This document shows positions 13,201 to 27,782 of a stretch of DNA of 64,000 nucleotides, piece by piece. Under the pieces are notes generated by a model that ran no database searches, was not told the DNA's origin, and saw only the letters and a program-made list of their open reading frames with translations. The stretch lies in contig NC_058053.1 of NCBI RefSeq assembly GCF_020085105.1, positions 13,378,388 through 13,442,387 on the forward strand, written 5' to 3'. The translations under genes and the position numbers were made by a program. The first letter of the stretch is position 1. Each line of letters opens with the position of its first letter. The DNA is from Siniperca chuatsi. Its lineage: Eukaryota; Chordata; Actinopteri; Centrarchiformes; Sinipercidae.

Positions 13201-16200
13201 GTGTAAATAGGATAAATGCCAACATCCTGGGGTTTAAGGGACATAGTAAATAAACACTACCTAATACACAAAATATATAAAACCACTCAAGCGTCTGGAA
13301 ACTGCAGAGCAAGGCAGGAATGATTAAGAGGAGAGTGCAACACTCAGTGTTTATCTTTAGTATACCCTCAAAAAGTATGCGGTTACAAAATTACATAAAT
13401 ATAATTTTCAATGTAATTAAAACCCAAGACACAATGTTTTTGTGATTCACCTGATAAAACTGAGCATTGCCTCTGTAAAGCTGCTGGTTATAAACAAAAA
13501 AAAATCTACCCGAACAAAAGACACAATTTCTCTATGTGAAATTAGGCTTAATGAAATCACAGTCTCTGCCCTAAACAGAGGAAACAGATGAGTTGTGGTG
13601 CGCACCAGCACTAATGTTAGAAACAAATGCAGAGAGTAGAAAAACAGTTAGGCATTGTCCAATCAGTAATGTATTTGTTAACGCAAGTAGGAAGGAGGGA
13701 GCTTTTAGATCACAGTGGGGCAGATAATGAAGAAGTTAATAAGAAGAATGGTACTTTGAAATGTTCCTCAACCACCCAGGTCCCACAATTTAATCTGTAA
13801 TAAATAATCTCGCATCATTGCAAGATGGCATCTCATAATGGCAAATGAAATATGCTGGTATGATAGGTACAATAAATCTGGATTTTCCTATGGTTCCCTC
13901 AGGCTAGGACAATATGCAACTATAGTGCTCTCTGTCAGGAAGAGCAGATCTCAGAGCCGTCATAAAATCTAAATGGGCACTAATTAGGCAAGCCTTCCCT
14001 CTCACACTTACTATTTCTATTGACATTTTCGGCGCACCGTCCCCCTTCCCCCCTGCACTACCATAAGTCACTGAGAGAAGAACTCCCAGGATTGCAGAGC
14101 ACAGGGCTGTTAAAGGGAAGTTCAACTTAGTGGTAATGAATAAATTTGCCCTCCCATGCAGTACTGTTTCTTTTGTCTTGGACCCAAGCATATTCATGCA
14201 TCTAAATGGTAATTTGCTTTATAACAACCAACGCCACTATGGCAGATATCAGAGCCATAAATATACATTATAATTGCCTTTGATTAGTAACCAACTCTTT
14301 CTCATTTTAAAAAAGGGATAGAGGAAATGTTTTAATTGTAATTTAATTTCCTCCAACATATTATCTAACTAATACATATTCTGTAAATGTGGCAACTATA
14401 AATATCTTTTATTTATATTATATAATACTTTCATATTGTCAGACACCAGTAGTTAGTTAACTTCTCTATAGGGAGCACTGGGGTTGCCGGGTGGCGAGGA
14501 GTGGTGGGATCAGGTAAATATATATGTATGCATTCCTGCCTGCTTCTAATTAATAAAAACCTAATGCATGCTTGGCACAGGACTGCTTGTTGAACATATG
14601 CTGCAAGCATGGCTAAGCCATCTGGCTCAGAGTCAAGTATTCCCACCAACTGTAGTCTTATGCTACCTGACAGTGGAAAAGCTTTATTCCCTTGGCATCG
14701 GGGGCACAAATGGAGAAATATTATTGAAATGATTATCTGCATCAAGACTCAGATTTGGGCTGACATTTCGCCGGCTCTGTGTAATCCAAGGGGTTGTCTA
14801 GGAGAGGGCGGAGAGGGGGTTTGTCGGTAAGCCTTGGCGGGATGATTAATGAAGCCAGGATACTGGGTGGACCCAGCCCACCTCTACTCAGACCCAGGGG
14901 CCGAGCCCCGCATATGAAATTGGCCTATGCTGCTCATCTCCCTGGGAGAGAGCCACTGATGATCCTCCTGACACCGCTCTACCTCCAGTCACCAAACAGC
15001 ACTCCAAAGCCATGCCAGATCCAGGCTTAGGAGATACTCTCCTCACACTGTGTGGCTGTAAGGGAGGGCTGCGTGGTGAAGAACACCATCCACACTCCTG
15101 CTCTTCTGTCAAGAACATTTCACTCAAGCCATGTTATGTGGGGTTTTTTCAGCACGACAACTTTTTTGCAGTGCTCTGTAGGTGTCATTTTATAGTACCT
15201 TTGTATTAAAGGTTTGTGTTTAAAAATAGGTGAATTTTATCTTAGAGGAATGATGCTTTTTCATAATGTGAACCCTTTGAAGTTTTGCAGATAATTTCAA
15301 CACATTTGGGAAAAAAACACACTATCACCTTTAAAAAGTTACATGAGAGAGCATCACATAAAGTCATATTGCGTGGCAAGTCGTATGTATTTCTATATAA
15401 AACCATGCTTAACTTTTAATAACCATGAATCCTTCAGTGCTTTACATCACTACAGCAGCATTGTCGAGGCTCTCCCTCAACCCCTTAATCTTGATAGATG
15501 GGCCTGTGAAAGCCTCTCAGGACGCTGGTAAGCGGATAACAGCAAACCAAATTCTTGACCAAGAAGAAGGAAAAAAAGGCAGCGACATGTAGCTCACGAA
15601 TGAACACAGACGAAGGGGAAGCAAGTAATTCAAAAAAGCGAGGAACATCTTTAATCATTCTGTGTCAATGATTAGTCATAGACAATGTCGCTTTGTTTAA
15701 AGTGTGCTGTAATTAATAACTGGAGCAGGACAGAACAATTGAGGGAGCGAGTGTCATGTGTTGTACAATACTAGAGGTGATTTCTAAATAGTGTAAATTA
15801 GGTGTTTACCTATTGTGATCCCGCCTGTGACACTACAGCCTCTTTTTCCTTGAGAACCAAAGAGAATGATTAATTGCAAGCTCACTGGGTTTTACAGCTT
15901 CAAGAGTAAATCAACTTCTAAGAAGTGCTAACTTGCTAAAATATAAACTAATTTTAGGCCCCAGATATTAAAATATAATCCATCTTCTTCCTCCACAGGG
16001 AAAGCTAATTAGAAAATGTGACTGGCATAAGAGAGGAGAGGTGGAGGAATGGTGGGATTAAGCTCGGGAGCAGAAAATCACACCCTCTTGCTAAATCTTG
16101 GGATTTCTATACACTTCAAATCAACTATTTCTTGCTGTGCCTCACCGTTTGTCACATTTCCCAAACAAAAGCTTGAAAATTATTTTATTCTACAAATAGC

Positions 16201-19200
16201 ATATACATTTAATAGATTACCAGTCTTTTATCAAACTGTTTATCAATAAAAGAAGTAACTGACATATGTGATTCATTTTTTTCCCCCAATTACAAATATT
16301 TATGGTTTTTCTCCGTCTCTTTGGGTTTTTATTTGAACATCTACCTGGCACACTTTCTCTTTATCGCATTAGCCAATAAACAAAAGTTGCCCAAGGCAAA
16401 GAGGCTACCTGACTGAGGCAGACTGGCATTCAGCTCCTGTGTTCTTCGAATGTATTGACCTCAAACATCCACAGCCTATTACAATGCAATTTATATGCGT
16501 AAGGAACAAAGCAGTAATAAACAGGGGGATAGCTGTCTTATACTATCACAGAAAACATAATAAAACAGTAAAAAACGTTGTAATAAATACACCTAAATAA
16601 AAACTTGATTAACTGATTTTGTAAATTAAAATTTTATGTTAACTCAGATACTTCTCACATAGATATCTTGAATGTCAGAGAGGGTGTTTTCTGTGTAAAT
16701 CAGTGGACAATAAGCAGTGTGAGTACATTGCCTGCAACATGACACAGTAGCAGTGTGCAACAGAGCTGAGTAGTCCCAGCCAGCCGAGCTCTGTCGAGTC
16801 CCAGAAGACAGTCCCCTGAGAGAAGAAATGCTCTAAGTGGTGACAGCTTAAAGGCAATAAACCCATAATAATGACCAGCAAAGTGGCCATGGGAGAGGGT
16901 TCTATTCCTGTTACTTTCAAAACAACAAAGCAAACAAGTGTCACTCAGGAGTCTGATGTCTTCTTTTTTTGCAACTTTCTTCTATTGAATTAATGAAACT
17001 GTTCTTTTTTCCCCTAAATCTCCCTCTGCAAGCATCTAAGAAGGATGTAATTTTGTTGAGAGTGGCAATTTATTTTCAGCAGACCTGTTAACCCTTTCAG
17101 TATAGGACATAACTTCATAATCCACTTACTGAGGCACATTTCAAGTAGTTCAGTGCTGTAAAAGCGGTCCAATTGCTGCCCAGCTGGGAGTCTATTTGAC
17201 TGCACAAAATGCATTGCAATGCTTTCCTACCGTCTGTAACTACTCAGAAACTCTCAAAAGAACATCTTTGGAGCACAAATTGTACTTAACCTAGCTAAAC
17301 TTCATTTTCATAATGTATGGACATGATACAGGAGGTGATGGTAAATTTATTTAAAATACAGAGTTGTAAAGGACAAAATAGTTTTTAGCTTTATTCGTAA
17401 TTACAGAAATTGCTCTGCATGACAGAACAAAATACTTGCAGATGAAGGAAAAAAAGAATAATGGTGGAAATAAAATTAAATTCTGATAAAACTTGTACCT
17501 GAAAACTACAAAGTGAAAATTGCGCTGAGAGACAAAATCACTAATTGGATACTAAGCAGCACATTCTGTATGACAGGGGGAAACGTGCAATCAATGCGTT
17601 GTGGCCCAATTCCCCCAACCTATCACACCAAACTATTTCATTTCATTCATCCGCTATGTAATGAACTTTTCTGGTGGAACTTTAGTGGTCGACGCTCACG
17701 TTATTCTTACACTTCAGTGCAGTTGTATCCTGTGAGGATGACAAATTTCTGGGCTAGTTTGGAAAGAAGAGTGCTGCAGGAGAAGGCAGTGGCCAGTCTG
17801 CGATGGGGGGCCAGCCAGTAGAAAACTCATTTGGAATTCAGCACTGCAACATTGCCATCTTTTGGCCAGACTGTATACTCCCCTGTAAAATCCCAGGGAT
17901 ACTCCATCTCCAAACCTATACTGAGGTCCTGAGGCAGCTTGACACAAAGGTACGTAATGGATTTATTCCGTTGTTACAGAGAGAGGAGGAATTACCTTTG
18001 GCTGATAATACAAAAATAAATAGAACAGTCTGATATGTCTGAGGCTGAGGATGTTCCATGAGTAACTACTAATTAAGTATACTCTGTTAAAACGACAAGA
18101 ATATTGACTGTCGTACTTTGTAAAATGAATAGAATTTTCTCTTTTAAGACAATACAACCTTAATATCACCTATGAATTAAAATACTGTGGTCTGGAGCCA
18201 GTATACAACAAAAGTAAACTTCCTGAAAGTACCAGGACATTAGGTTCTGTGCTATTTTAACGCTGTGATTCAAATATTACATCGACAAAATTCCATGTGA
18301 TGGCTTGTAAAAACAAGTGAACACATTTTTGCTTTTTCATCCATCATCTTCTCTTCTTCTGGGAGTATATTTACAAACATGTAGTGAACAGGAAAGCTTG
18401 AGTGGGTATACTTGTCTTCTACCTGAATAAATATTTGTCCATGCTGTCCTGTTTTCCCACGGTGGTGTATGGGACATCATGGATAAGGGAGAGGACGGGC
18501 TCTGACAGAGAGTGACAATTCATCCCTTCATCCCCCCTAACTGACATGTCACATTCTCTGATGACTTTATTGTGCTCCCTGTCACTGCACTTAATCTGTG
18601 TGTCAGTCAAGCCGGAGCAGCCCACACCACCACCTCCAGACAGCAAAGCTAATACCCACCCTTTTAATGACATTAGATTTGGAGTAATGCCATTCAGTAT
18701 AGCACTGATATTATCTTCTATTTGCATCATTCAGCCAGTGACACAGCCAGAGCGCGGCCGATAGAGAGCTGGTCATTTCCCCATCCATTTCTACTCGGAT
18801 GACAGATGTCAAGATGGAAACTGGCTATTATTTACTGTAGCCATGTTTTTATCACAGACAGACATGATGTCTCACTTTACTCCAAGCTGTCAGCCAATGC
18901 ATCAAAATCTGTCTTTTTTTTGTGATATTTGGAGTACAGCAGTACAAAGCATACATTTATTTTGTTACTTGTTTTTTTATTATTAAAAAAAGTCATTGTG
19001 TTATGTTAGCCCTAACTGTCAGGGTCAGTTTTATTCAGTTTTATCCTGGCAAATCATCCTCATCTACTCATTAAATCACACATACAACATATTGTCCTAT
19101 TTGTCAACCCCTTTAACTTGATAATGTCCTTTGTATTCTGTGCAAAAGTCTCAATGAAGGGCAATTAATAATACCTGCTTAGGCATGACAAAACCTGCTC

Positions 19201-19814
19201 AGGAAAATGTTCCTTGTCTCAATAAGCATCTTTACTATCCTCTTCAGGTGCTATGATGACATTGTAATGAACATGCCACAAATGATTTTGAGTGATTAAA
19301 ATTCCCTCAGCAGTGTGTTTGGTGCTCCTGTCATTGAGAATGAGTAAGCAGCATTACCAGCCTATCAGCATTAGAGGTAACAAAATCTATTCTATTTTTT
19401 TTTTTTTTTTACTGACAGTGCACTTTCTCTCCCATCAGAGCTCCAGTGCCTAATTAAATGTATTTAGCATCATAAATATTCCAGGGGGACAGGTTGACAC
19501 AATGAATTAATGTCTCGCCTCAATACCAGAGCCTCTCTATTGGCTGTGGAGAGAAAGTTAGCCCAATGCCAGGTAAATGCTGCTGCTTGCATGTCTTGTT
19601 ATAAATCAGTGGTGCATTTTTTTCTAATACTGTGGAGCTGAAAATACATTGATACTGATTAAGTCACAGGACTAGAATAACCACTAGGGACAGAAACTGT
19701 GAGTGGACAGGCAACAACTGCTTTCAAATTTTAGGAAACTGAATGTTTTGTATTGTTGTAATCTGCTTTTTCTATCCTATATTTTTTTATCTTGTTTTAA
19801 AGTGTGGGCAGTGT
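10241..19814. other. Gene desert segment with candidate conserved non-coding islands
   Basis: No gene seen. Unique, complex islands stand out at about 12190-12560, 13880-14260, 14430-15110 and 18430-18830, with TAATTA and ATGCAAAT-like words. The rest is ordinary AT-rich intergenic DNA. No RNA gene or sizeable ORF with family resemblance is present. Confidence 0.3.
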
Positions 19815-20963
19815 TTAAAGAAAAAGTTTGACATTTTTAGTAATACGCTTATGCTTTCCTGCCTAGAGCTAGATGAGACGATCGATACCACTCTCACATC
19901 TGTCCGATAAATATGAAGCTACAGCCAGCAGCCTGTTAGCTTAGCTTAGCTTAGCACAAAGACTGGAAACAGATGGAAACAACTAGCCTGGCTCTGTCTG
20001 AAGGTAAAAAAAATCCACCTACCAGCACCTCTAAAGCTTAACACGTTGAGGCAGAGCCGTAGGAAGGGGTGGGACCTCTGGCTCTGTGACAGAGCGCAGA
20101 CATCGCACACACACACACACACGTCATCATCAGCAAATTCAGTGAAGTCAGGAGAAAAAAAGTATGCCAGTCTTTCAACTACCAGGCCCCATTGCTCACA
20201 GTGAACAAAAACATAACCAAATATGCATGAGATTTTAACCGGTCCAAAAGCCCAGTTTGCACAGCACACAACAACATAGCCAAAGACGTTTTTTGCAGCA
20301 GGAGTATCAGTATGATATAATTGTTTAATGATAATATTAAACTGCTCAGCGGCAGCTCATATTTAACCAAACACTTTACCTTGAGCTGGGTGCTCCAGTT
20401 ATATTACGCTCAGGGGTTGAGGAGGTAACAACTGTTGACCATGATGCTTGGCGTTATTTTAATAATTAATAATAATATTCAGTATTGCAAATTATTTCTC
20501 AGAACTTCCTCAAGCATTCAATTCTTAGGTAAATAACAACAGGAAAATTATTTCAAATTTTTTAATACGTTTAATATTTGCATCTGGAGTGCTGTGCATG
20601 TCTGCAGCTTAACCCTTTTCCCACAGGGGACAGCACCTGCAGCACCCCTACTTCTCACGGCCCTGCAGTGAGGTTGCCAGGCCACCAGCGGAGAATCCAG
20701 GAAGTTACTGTGCTTGGCCAATAAATAGTCCAGCACATAACCCCTCTTAACACCACAACGTGTCATTTTTACACTTCGGTTTAGCCAGAGCTAGGCTAGT
20801 TGTTTCCCTCTGTTTCTAGTCTTTGTGCTAAGCCAAGCTAACTCGCTGCTGGGGGTATTTACCGTACATTTATTGACATGAGAGTGGAATCGATCTTCTC
20901 ATTTAAGACTTGGCGAAAAAGTGAAAAAGCATATTTCCCAAAATGTTGAACTATTCTTTTAAG
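19815..20963. repeat. Long palindromic (foldback) repeat, copy 2, with internal insertion
   Basis: The left arm (AATACGCTTATGC, AGATGAGACGATCGATACCA, AAATATGAAGCTACAGCC, TTAGCTTAGC, ATCCACCTACCAGCACC) is mirrored by the right arm (GTCTTTGTGCTAAGCC, GAGTGGAATCGATCTTCTC, GCATATTTCCCAAAATGTTG). Outer ends are TTTAAAG/CTTTTAA. It is longer than copy 1 because roughly 20090-20560, including a (CA)n run, does not pair and looks like inserted or diverged sequence. Confidence 0.75.
20105..20122. repeat. Short (CA)n run inside palindromic repeat copy 2
   Basis: About nine CA units at the edge of the non-pairing centre of the palindromic repeat. Confidence 0.9.
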
Positions 20964-23900
20964 AGTACAAATAAATTTACTGGAGATTACAGAAAGCAAG
21001 ATTAGCTACTCTATGTGACTGATTATTTGGTAAGTACACTTACTCAGGGTCTGCTTGTGTACTGTGTCTTCACTACCCTCTATGGCTTACAGTTTCATGG
21101 AGAGGAAAGTGACTTGTTCTGGTGGGCTGCTGCGCCAGTGTGCACCAGCCATAAGCCGATCCTTGCTGCTAGCTTGGTGTTTTTCTGTGGTTCAGCCCAC
21201 ATCACCTTGCTGGTACATTCACCAGTGTCCTCAGCTCAACAATGCCCTCCACAAGCCCCTTAGAAAGACAGCAGGGAATTTTGGATGACTTCCTCTGGGT
21301 TTGAAGCCCTTCCCAAGTCCTCACCCTTGAAGAGGGAAACGTTTCACAGCTTATTTGCTGCGCTTTTTTCTTGCATGAGCAGCGAGGAAAAGTGTACTAG
21401 TCTGTTAAGCCACCACCAGAACAAATAGGTACAGCTGCCAGGCTGGGTTGAGGGGCCTAGAGAGGATAGAATTACACGTTATTATGTTCATTTTAAACCT
21501 AGATATTTTTCCTAATTTTCTCACATTTTCTCTTGCCTGTGAAAATGCATAGACATCACTTTTCTCTCCCCAACACGTGTAATTGCAATTTGCAAGAGCT
21601 AAACTAATTTTACGACACAGGAACACCTGTATTCATCTCCATATTAATAGAAAACAGGAAGTATAAATCCCAATTTTCCAGCAGCCAGTGTCAGTGAAGA
21701 TGTTCCTTGAGGGAGAAGGCTGTCTCTTCTCCATTAAAATATTGGTGCTCTCCCCCCGCCTTCTCTCTAGAGTGTCCCTTTTGAGCCAAAATCAGATATC
21801 ATAATTATGAATGGCACCCAATCTACATCACTGGGCTTGACACTTCTAATATCCATATATGCCAATGCACATTTAAGTTTCCACTGTGAAGGTGTTCTCT
21901 GTGTTGAGTTATAGTACTGTGTGGCACCTCTCTAGATTACAGGCCCCTGTGAGTCTCATTTAGCTGTGAAAAAGGGAGGTTTGACTGATAGGCTCATTTG
22001 GATTAAGTACAAGCGCACTGCTCTGAAATATCCCTTAGAAAAGAAGAGAACAAACTTTTACGCTACTCTTGAACTCTTAAAAATCTGTTAATCTCACACA
22101 GTCAGCCTCAGCTATTAACAGAGGAGGAAAACTGGTCACCATTATAAATTAACACGTCATCAGTTAACATATTAATACAAGATGACATTGTATAGTGTTG
22201 TCCTCTTAAACATATCTATGCAATCTGCATTAAATTTAGAAATTTAATCATTAATAAACGTGAGTCTCACTCGGGGGTATCTGTGTTCCTGCATCCCTCT
22301 CTGTGTATGTGATTACTCCATGGACAGGAAAGCGCCGGAGCCATTGTCAGGTCAGGCTCTACAAAGCTACGGCTGATGTAGGTGGTCTACGTTGCCTCAT
22401 TATTAACAACATGTGCAGTGGTCTAATGAACTTAAGACAATGCTAATTAATGGAAGAGAACAAAGGCTTAACATTTTTAGAAAGTGTGAAGCACTGAGTC
22501 TGCTTGTATGACAGCGTTTAAGCCACCTTAATCCGCGTGTGATGCAGCGCATAGTGCCTCGACCGTGTGGGGGCCTCAACCTCACAGCGCTGGGGCAGGT
22601 CACAAGGAGCAGCTCCATACCTCAGCTGATATAGTCACCTGTGACAATCCTTTATGGGCTGATAAAGTAGGGGAAGTCTCTCAAGGAACAGTGCACTGAC
22701 TTGGCGGAGGGTCTCCCCAGGGAGCAGGTGTCAGGGTTGTCTATCAGAAGGCTGAAAGGAGAAAAGGGACGTGTTACCGGGCTCTATTGTATCCTGGTTG
22801 TCATTGACTGATCGGGTCCATTTAGCTGGCTTTCACAGTGAATGAAACCACCTGAATAGATGAAAGCGAGACAGCCTTCCCGACAAACAAGGAGCCCTGG
22901 AATATTCATGGAGGATCTGTGAGGAAAAGATTAATGTATTAGAAATTAAAATGGGGCCCGGACGTATGATCTTGCTCTAACACTTGGCCAGACCTGTGTC
23001 ACCCGCCGCTAGCGCCTGAAGTCGGCACATGCCGCTGCCAAGGTGGAGAGGAATCATTAAGCACCCTGCCATTGTGTGAGCAGAATAATCAAACTTCACC
23101 CCATTCTTTCCCGCAGCACTGACAATGAATAATTCTGGAGCCATTTGCAATGTTAACGGCACCTATCTGGGCCATCCATGCCTTTATGATAAGAGCTCCA
23201 AATATGCATTTCAACAGTCTGAACAGAAGCTGCTTCACCGGCATTTCAAAGGACACCTGTCAGTCATCTGAAAGAGCTGTCAGTCTCTGTCACGCAACAG
23301 TGCCAGTGAAATGGCCCAAAAGATAATCTTTACTCTCTCTCTTTCTCTCTCTCCACCTCTCTCTTTCAGATCAGAGCCGTTACATTTGCAATAGAGTGAC
23401 AAGTGATTTACACTGGAAAATGGATTGTGTTTAAACTGAAAAAAGGAGGGGGGTTGGGGGGTATTCTTTTAGGCTGTGTTATTCTTTGCTGGTGTACAGC
23501 TGTATCAAATATGCTATCATAAATGTGATCTGGGCTACACTGAATGTCATTATGTGTGATACCATGAGCACTAGATGGGCTACTGAGCTCAAAGGTGACT
23601 TTGATAGTTCCTATCTCTCTAAACAGAGCTCCGTATCTATGAGGAGTAGGAGCCGAAATGGGTGGGATCAAACAGGTTTGTGTTTCCAAAAAGTTTGACC
23701 TTCTGTTGTTTTTAACTGGAATGTGTCTTCAAATAGCAATCACTACTGTGTGGTTTATCTACCATGCTGGACAACACTGCCCAGCTATCTCTCTATAGAT
23801 TTCTACTTAATAAAATCTCTCTTTTCCCAGCACTGCCTCACAGAAAAGACATACTCAAATGATTTCTTTACTTAACGCCATAAACCAGTTTGTTGCAGAT

Positions 23901-25805
23901 TGCATTTGCATGGCCACTTTATTGGCAAGGAAGCAAGTGAAGCCCCCCTGCCCATCCACATGTAGGCCAGTAATTTGTTAAGCACGACTAACTTGTGTGC
24001 CACCAGCTGTTGGTGATATTTACAGCTGAGTGCAGAAGCTGTGTTTGGACCAAGGCTTGCAAGGCCAGGGCAACACTAGGCCCAGTCCCTCTTCCCTTAT
24101 GGCCACTCGATGGGCGACGACAGCCAGCACTCACAACACAGCCCACGATACCATGAAATCACAATACAGAATGATACAAAACTAGATTTTATATACCCTG
24201 GACAGCTTGCTGGCTCAGCAGAGTAAGGAGTAAGCCATGTGCTTGTGATATGGAGAGTCTGAATCTGGAGAATGACCTTTATGACAAGTCATCCTCTCCA
24301 AAATCTCCTCTGTCACCCTCAAATATGTTCTATCCAATAAAGCAAAAAAGACCCTTACTGTGGATGGCCCAGTTGTTTCCCTGCAGTACACCACTTTTCC
24401 AATCATGAAGCGATCACAGCTAAGATATGGACCATTTTACCATGCATACCAGACATCAGTGACACATTTCGATCACTGAAGTCCGCTACAACTGCCTGAA
24501 ACAGTCTTCAATGTGCACCTTGGACCTCTGCCAAAAGCCAGAGTCACTTTAGTTCATCCAGCACAAGCCAATACAAAGCTGCTGTGGAAACCCTTATGCT
24601 TACCCATCCAAAATTCTTTGTTGTTTTCCAGCGAATCAGGCCATTTTCGCACAGAACAAACAGCAATTTGACGAGCAATTTGAATTTTGGGCACTCCTCT
24701 TTGTCACATAGTTTCCACACCATGTCCGTTCCTCTAACAATCTCCTCATTGTGGCTCAGGGAGCACATGGTTCAAGAAGTGAGTCACTCGATGAATGTTC
24801 ACTTTCATTTCAGAGTGCAGTAGGCTGGCATAATCCCTGATACTGAACCCTGACTCACCAGGTCTTTTTTAGATTGAGCGTTCTGTCCTTCTTCCATTGT
24901 GAAAAAGCACTTGCACTCGCACTTTTGACTAGATAAAGTTCATCTACACGCTCACTGATGAAATTACATGTGTCAGAAAGACAACAAGGCTGTTGTGAAC
25001 AAAAACATTACGAGGAAACCCACTGAAGACAAATGAGCACTCGTTCAAATAACTCACGAGTGAATGAAATGTTATGAGTTAATCAAATGAAGTGAATAAA
25101 GGAACAAAAGCGAGTAGTTATCTTGTCTGCTGTTTTTTTTTTCCATTTTGAAATCCTCACCAAAATGAATGTCAATAGATGTGCTTGTACAACAGCTTTC
25201 TTACAAATTATTCAGTGACTACAATTTTGCAGTTGAAAAAGTCACACACGGAAAGCCATTTACCTGAGTCACAAATGAGTATGTAATTGAGTCCTTAGGG
25301 AAAATAACTCAGCTTAACTACTGGAAATAATGTGTAAATTCAATACATTTCCTAATGAGCTCATTTGAGTTTGCTGCAATTATATTTGCTAGTCTAGGTG
25401 CAGATAGGATTCTGCAGCTGAGTTGAGGTGAATAAAACCACAGCTCCCTTGTATTCATTAAAATTAGCATATGGACCTGTCAACACTTCTCAGAGGCACG
25501 TTGTAACAATGCCATTTAGCCCTGCATCAAGCAATGCCAATGGAATGAATGCATGTGGTGGGTAAATGCCTCCCCACCCCTAGCGACAAGGGTGGAATAG
25601 GACTGGCAATGCTGGCTCTGACGCACAAAAGAGGCTGCATTTTAACAGCCAGGCCCTGGCCTCTGACCAGGGGCTATCCACATCAACACTGCTTACACTC
25701 CACCATACCTCCCAGCTACTGGCCCAGCCAACCAGCTCTATACACACAATGAGACAGACAGGGAGAGGAACAAGACTGAAGAAATGAAGACTGCAAATGT
25801 ATGAG
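20964..25805. other. Gene desert segment; strongest candidate conserved block at about 22250-23330
   Basis: The 22250-23330 stretch is about 1 kb without repeats, rich in TAATTA/ATTTGCAT-like words (for example TTATTAACA, AATATTCATGGAG, AAATATGCATTTC) and ends at a (CT)n run. It is the best-looking enhancer candidate here. Around 24200-24830, open minus-strand frames (63 and 74 codons) look like a coding relic, but I cannot name a family. Confidence 0.3.
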
Positions 25806-25920
<115 letters not shown>

Positions 25921-26877
25921 CTAGGTGGGTGGATAGTGGTGGGGGCAAGGATCAAAGAAGATAATAAAGATAGGTAGGTCTCTGCAAAGTGAGTCTTTGA
26001 ATCTTTGCCTTTAACAGCGTCTATTGATCGTCCTTGACTAAGTGCTTTTGTTTATCTAAATAACAACACCAAAACTTGTCAAATAATTATTTTCTATAAA
26101 TACCCAGAGTCTATCTCTGGATAAACTTAAATTCTTATCAAAAGGTTCCAGGAATGAGAGGCCCATGAAAAAAAGAGCTCCTTTATTGTTGTTTGTCATC
26201 ATTACACTGAAGCTGCCAGTGAGAGAAGGTATTGTTGCTCAGTGGAGCACACAAGGCCCTAGTTGCATTGTTGTGCCAGGATTTTAAAACAGGCGCGAGT
26301 TATCAATAGACCACAGACTATTCGACTCACTCAGCTGTGCCTCTCGATACACTTCAGAACCTCACACGCTGAACAGCCAGCTATGATCTAACACAATTGG
26401 GCTGCTTTACTGACAAACACTTCAGATGGATCCAGGTCTATGTCTAATGGATAGATGCTACCATCATTCCAAAGCTCTCAGATTTCCTTACTATTGTTTA
26501 CAAAGAATATGAACTGAACACACAGTTTCATCAGTGGGATGACACAATTTCAATTAATGAAATCTCATTAGAATTTGCCATTTTGGATATTAGTACCCAC
26601 ACTGTATTAAGGCATAATTAACCTTGCGATTTGCTTGTGACAGCAGAAATGGAGTCGGTGAAATCAGCCCCATGAAAGAGGACACAGGAATAAAAGACTA
26701 GCTAAGGAGAAGACAAGTCCTCAGCTGTGCTCCGCACTGATCTACACACTGTGATTACCTGGAGCAGAAAACCGAATGTAAAGGCCTTGGGCTGGCTTTG
26801 ATATTTCCATCGTTCGTTTGTCTGCTATGACCTGGACTACATCTAACAGACCTAGACTGGAGGTCAGTAGGAATCAA

Positions 26878-26971
26878 GGGAGAGGAGAGGAGAGGAGAGG
26901 AGAGGAGAGGAGAGGAGAGGAGAGGAGAGGAGAGGAGGAGAGGAGAGGAGAGGAGAGGAGAGGAGAGGAGA
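26878..26971. repeat. (GAGAG)n pentanucleotide minisatellite
   Basis: About 18 units of AGGAG/GAGAG, with one slipped unit near 26933-26940. Purely purine on the plus strand. The Glu/Arg-rich open frame here is an artefact. Confidence 0.97.
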
Positions 26972-27068
26972 AATTAAAATTAGAAAAGAGGCACAGTTGA
27001 AAATTTGCACGTCCTTTTTTTTACCCCAGATGCTGACTCTTGAAATGGCCAGGCACATACAAGGTTTT

Positions 27069-27105
<37 letters not shown>

Positions 27106-27106
27106 T
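27069..27106. repeat. (CT)n(CA)n compound microsatellite
   Basis: A short CT run followed directly by about 12 CA units. Confidence 0.95.
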
Positions 27107-27782
27107 ACTCATTATAGTTACTATACTTTTGTCCTGTATTTGTTGCCATTACCACTCCCACCCCAGAACTGAAAGAAGTGGGACCAACTTTATTCTGTCA
27201 GGGCGCTTATTAAAAGTTTAAATATTCACACTGCTGTGGAACAGACCCTTAATGACGATGAACAGAGACTCTACAGTTTGTCCTCACCTTATGACAAACT
27301 ATAGGCAATAAGGTGTCGGTGAAAAGAAAATAAAGTTTCCCTATAGTCTGGGCATAAATACTCAAGAAAAAAGGTCTAGATAATGGCAGAAACAAATGAG
27401 TAGAAAAGCATTGGATTTTAAACATAACTGAGTATACATATTGTAAGCATACATACAGAATAAGGCTGTCTTTTGTGTTGGTTGGCTTGCCTTTTTAATA
27501 CCACATGGATGTTAAGGACAGTGCCTGTGGACTGGCAGATGAGGTTGAGGGTGGTGGCTCTTTAACAAAAGGTGCTAAAACTATTAGCATGCCCAGCCCT
27601 GTGGTGGCCTAAGAGGAGACAACGCTTCAATAGGGACAAGGCTACAGTTAAAAAAAAAACACACCTCATCTAAGGTACTGAGTGAGCACATTAACCCTGG
27701 GTTTATCAATATAACTAAGTGGTTTAAATGAAAGAGGCAGGATTTGTAATTACAAGCCAATCAGTTAAAATAATCACTCTTT

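Noticed and set aside
26818-27112. Frames over GAGAG repeats
   Set aside because: Tandem repeat artefact.
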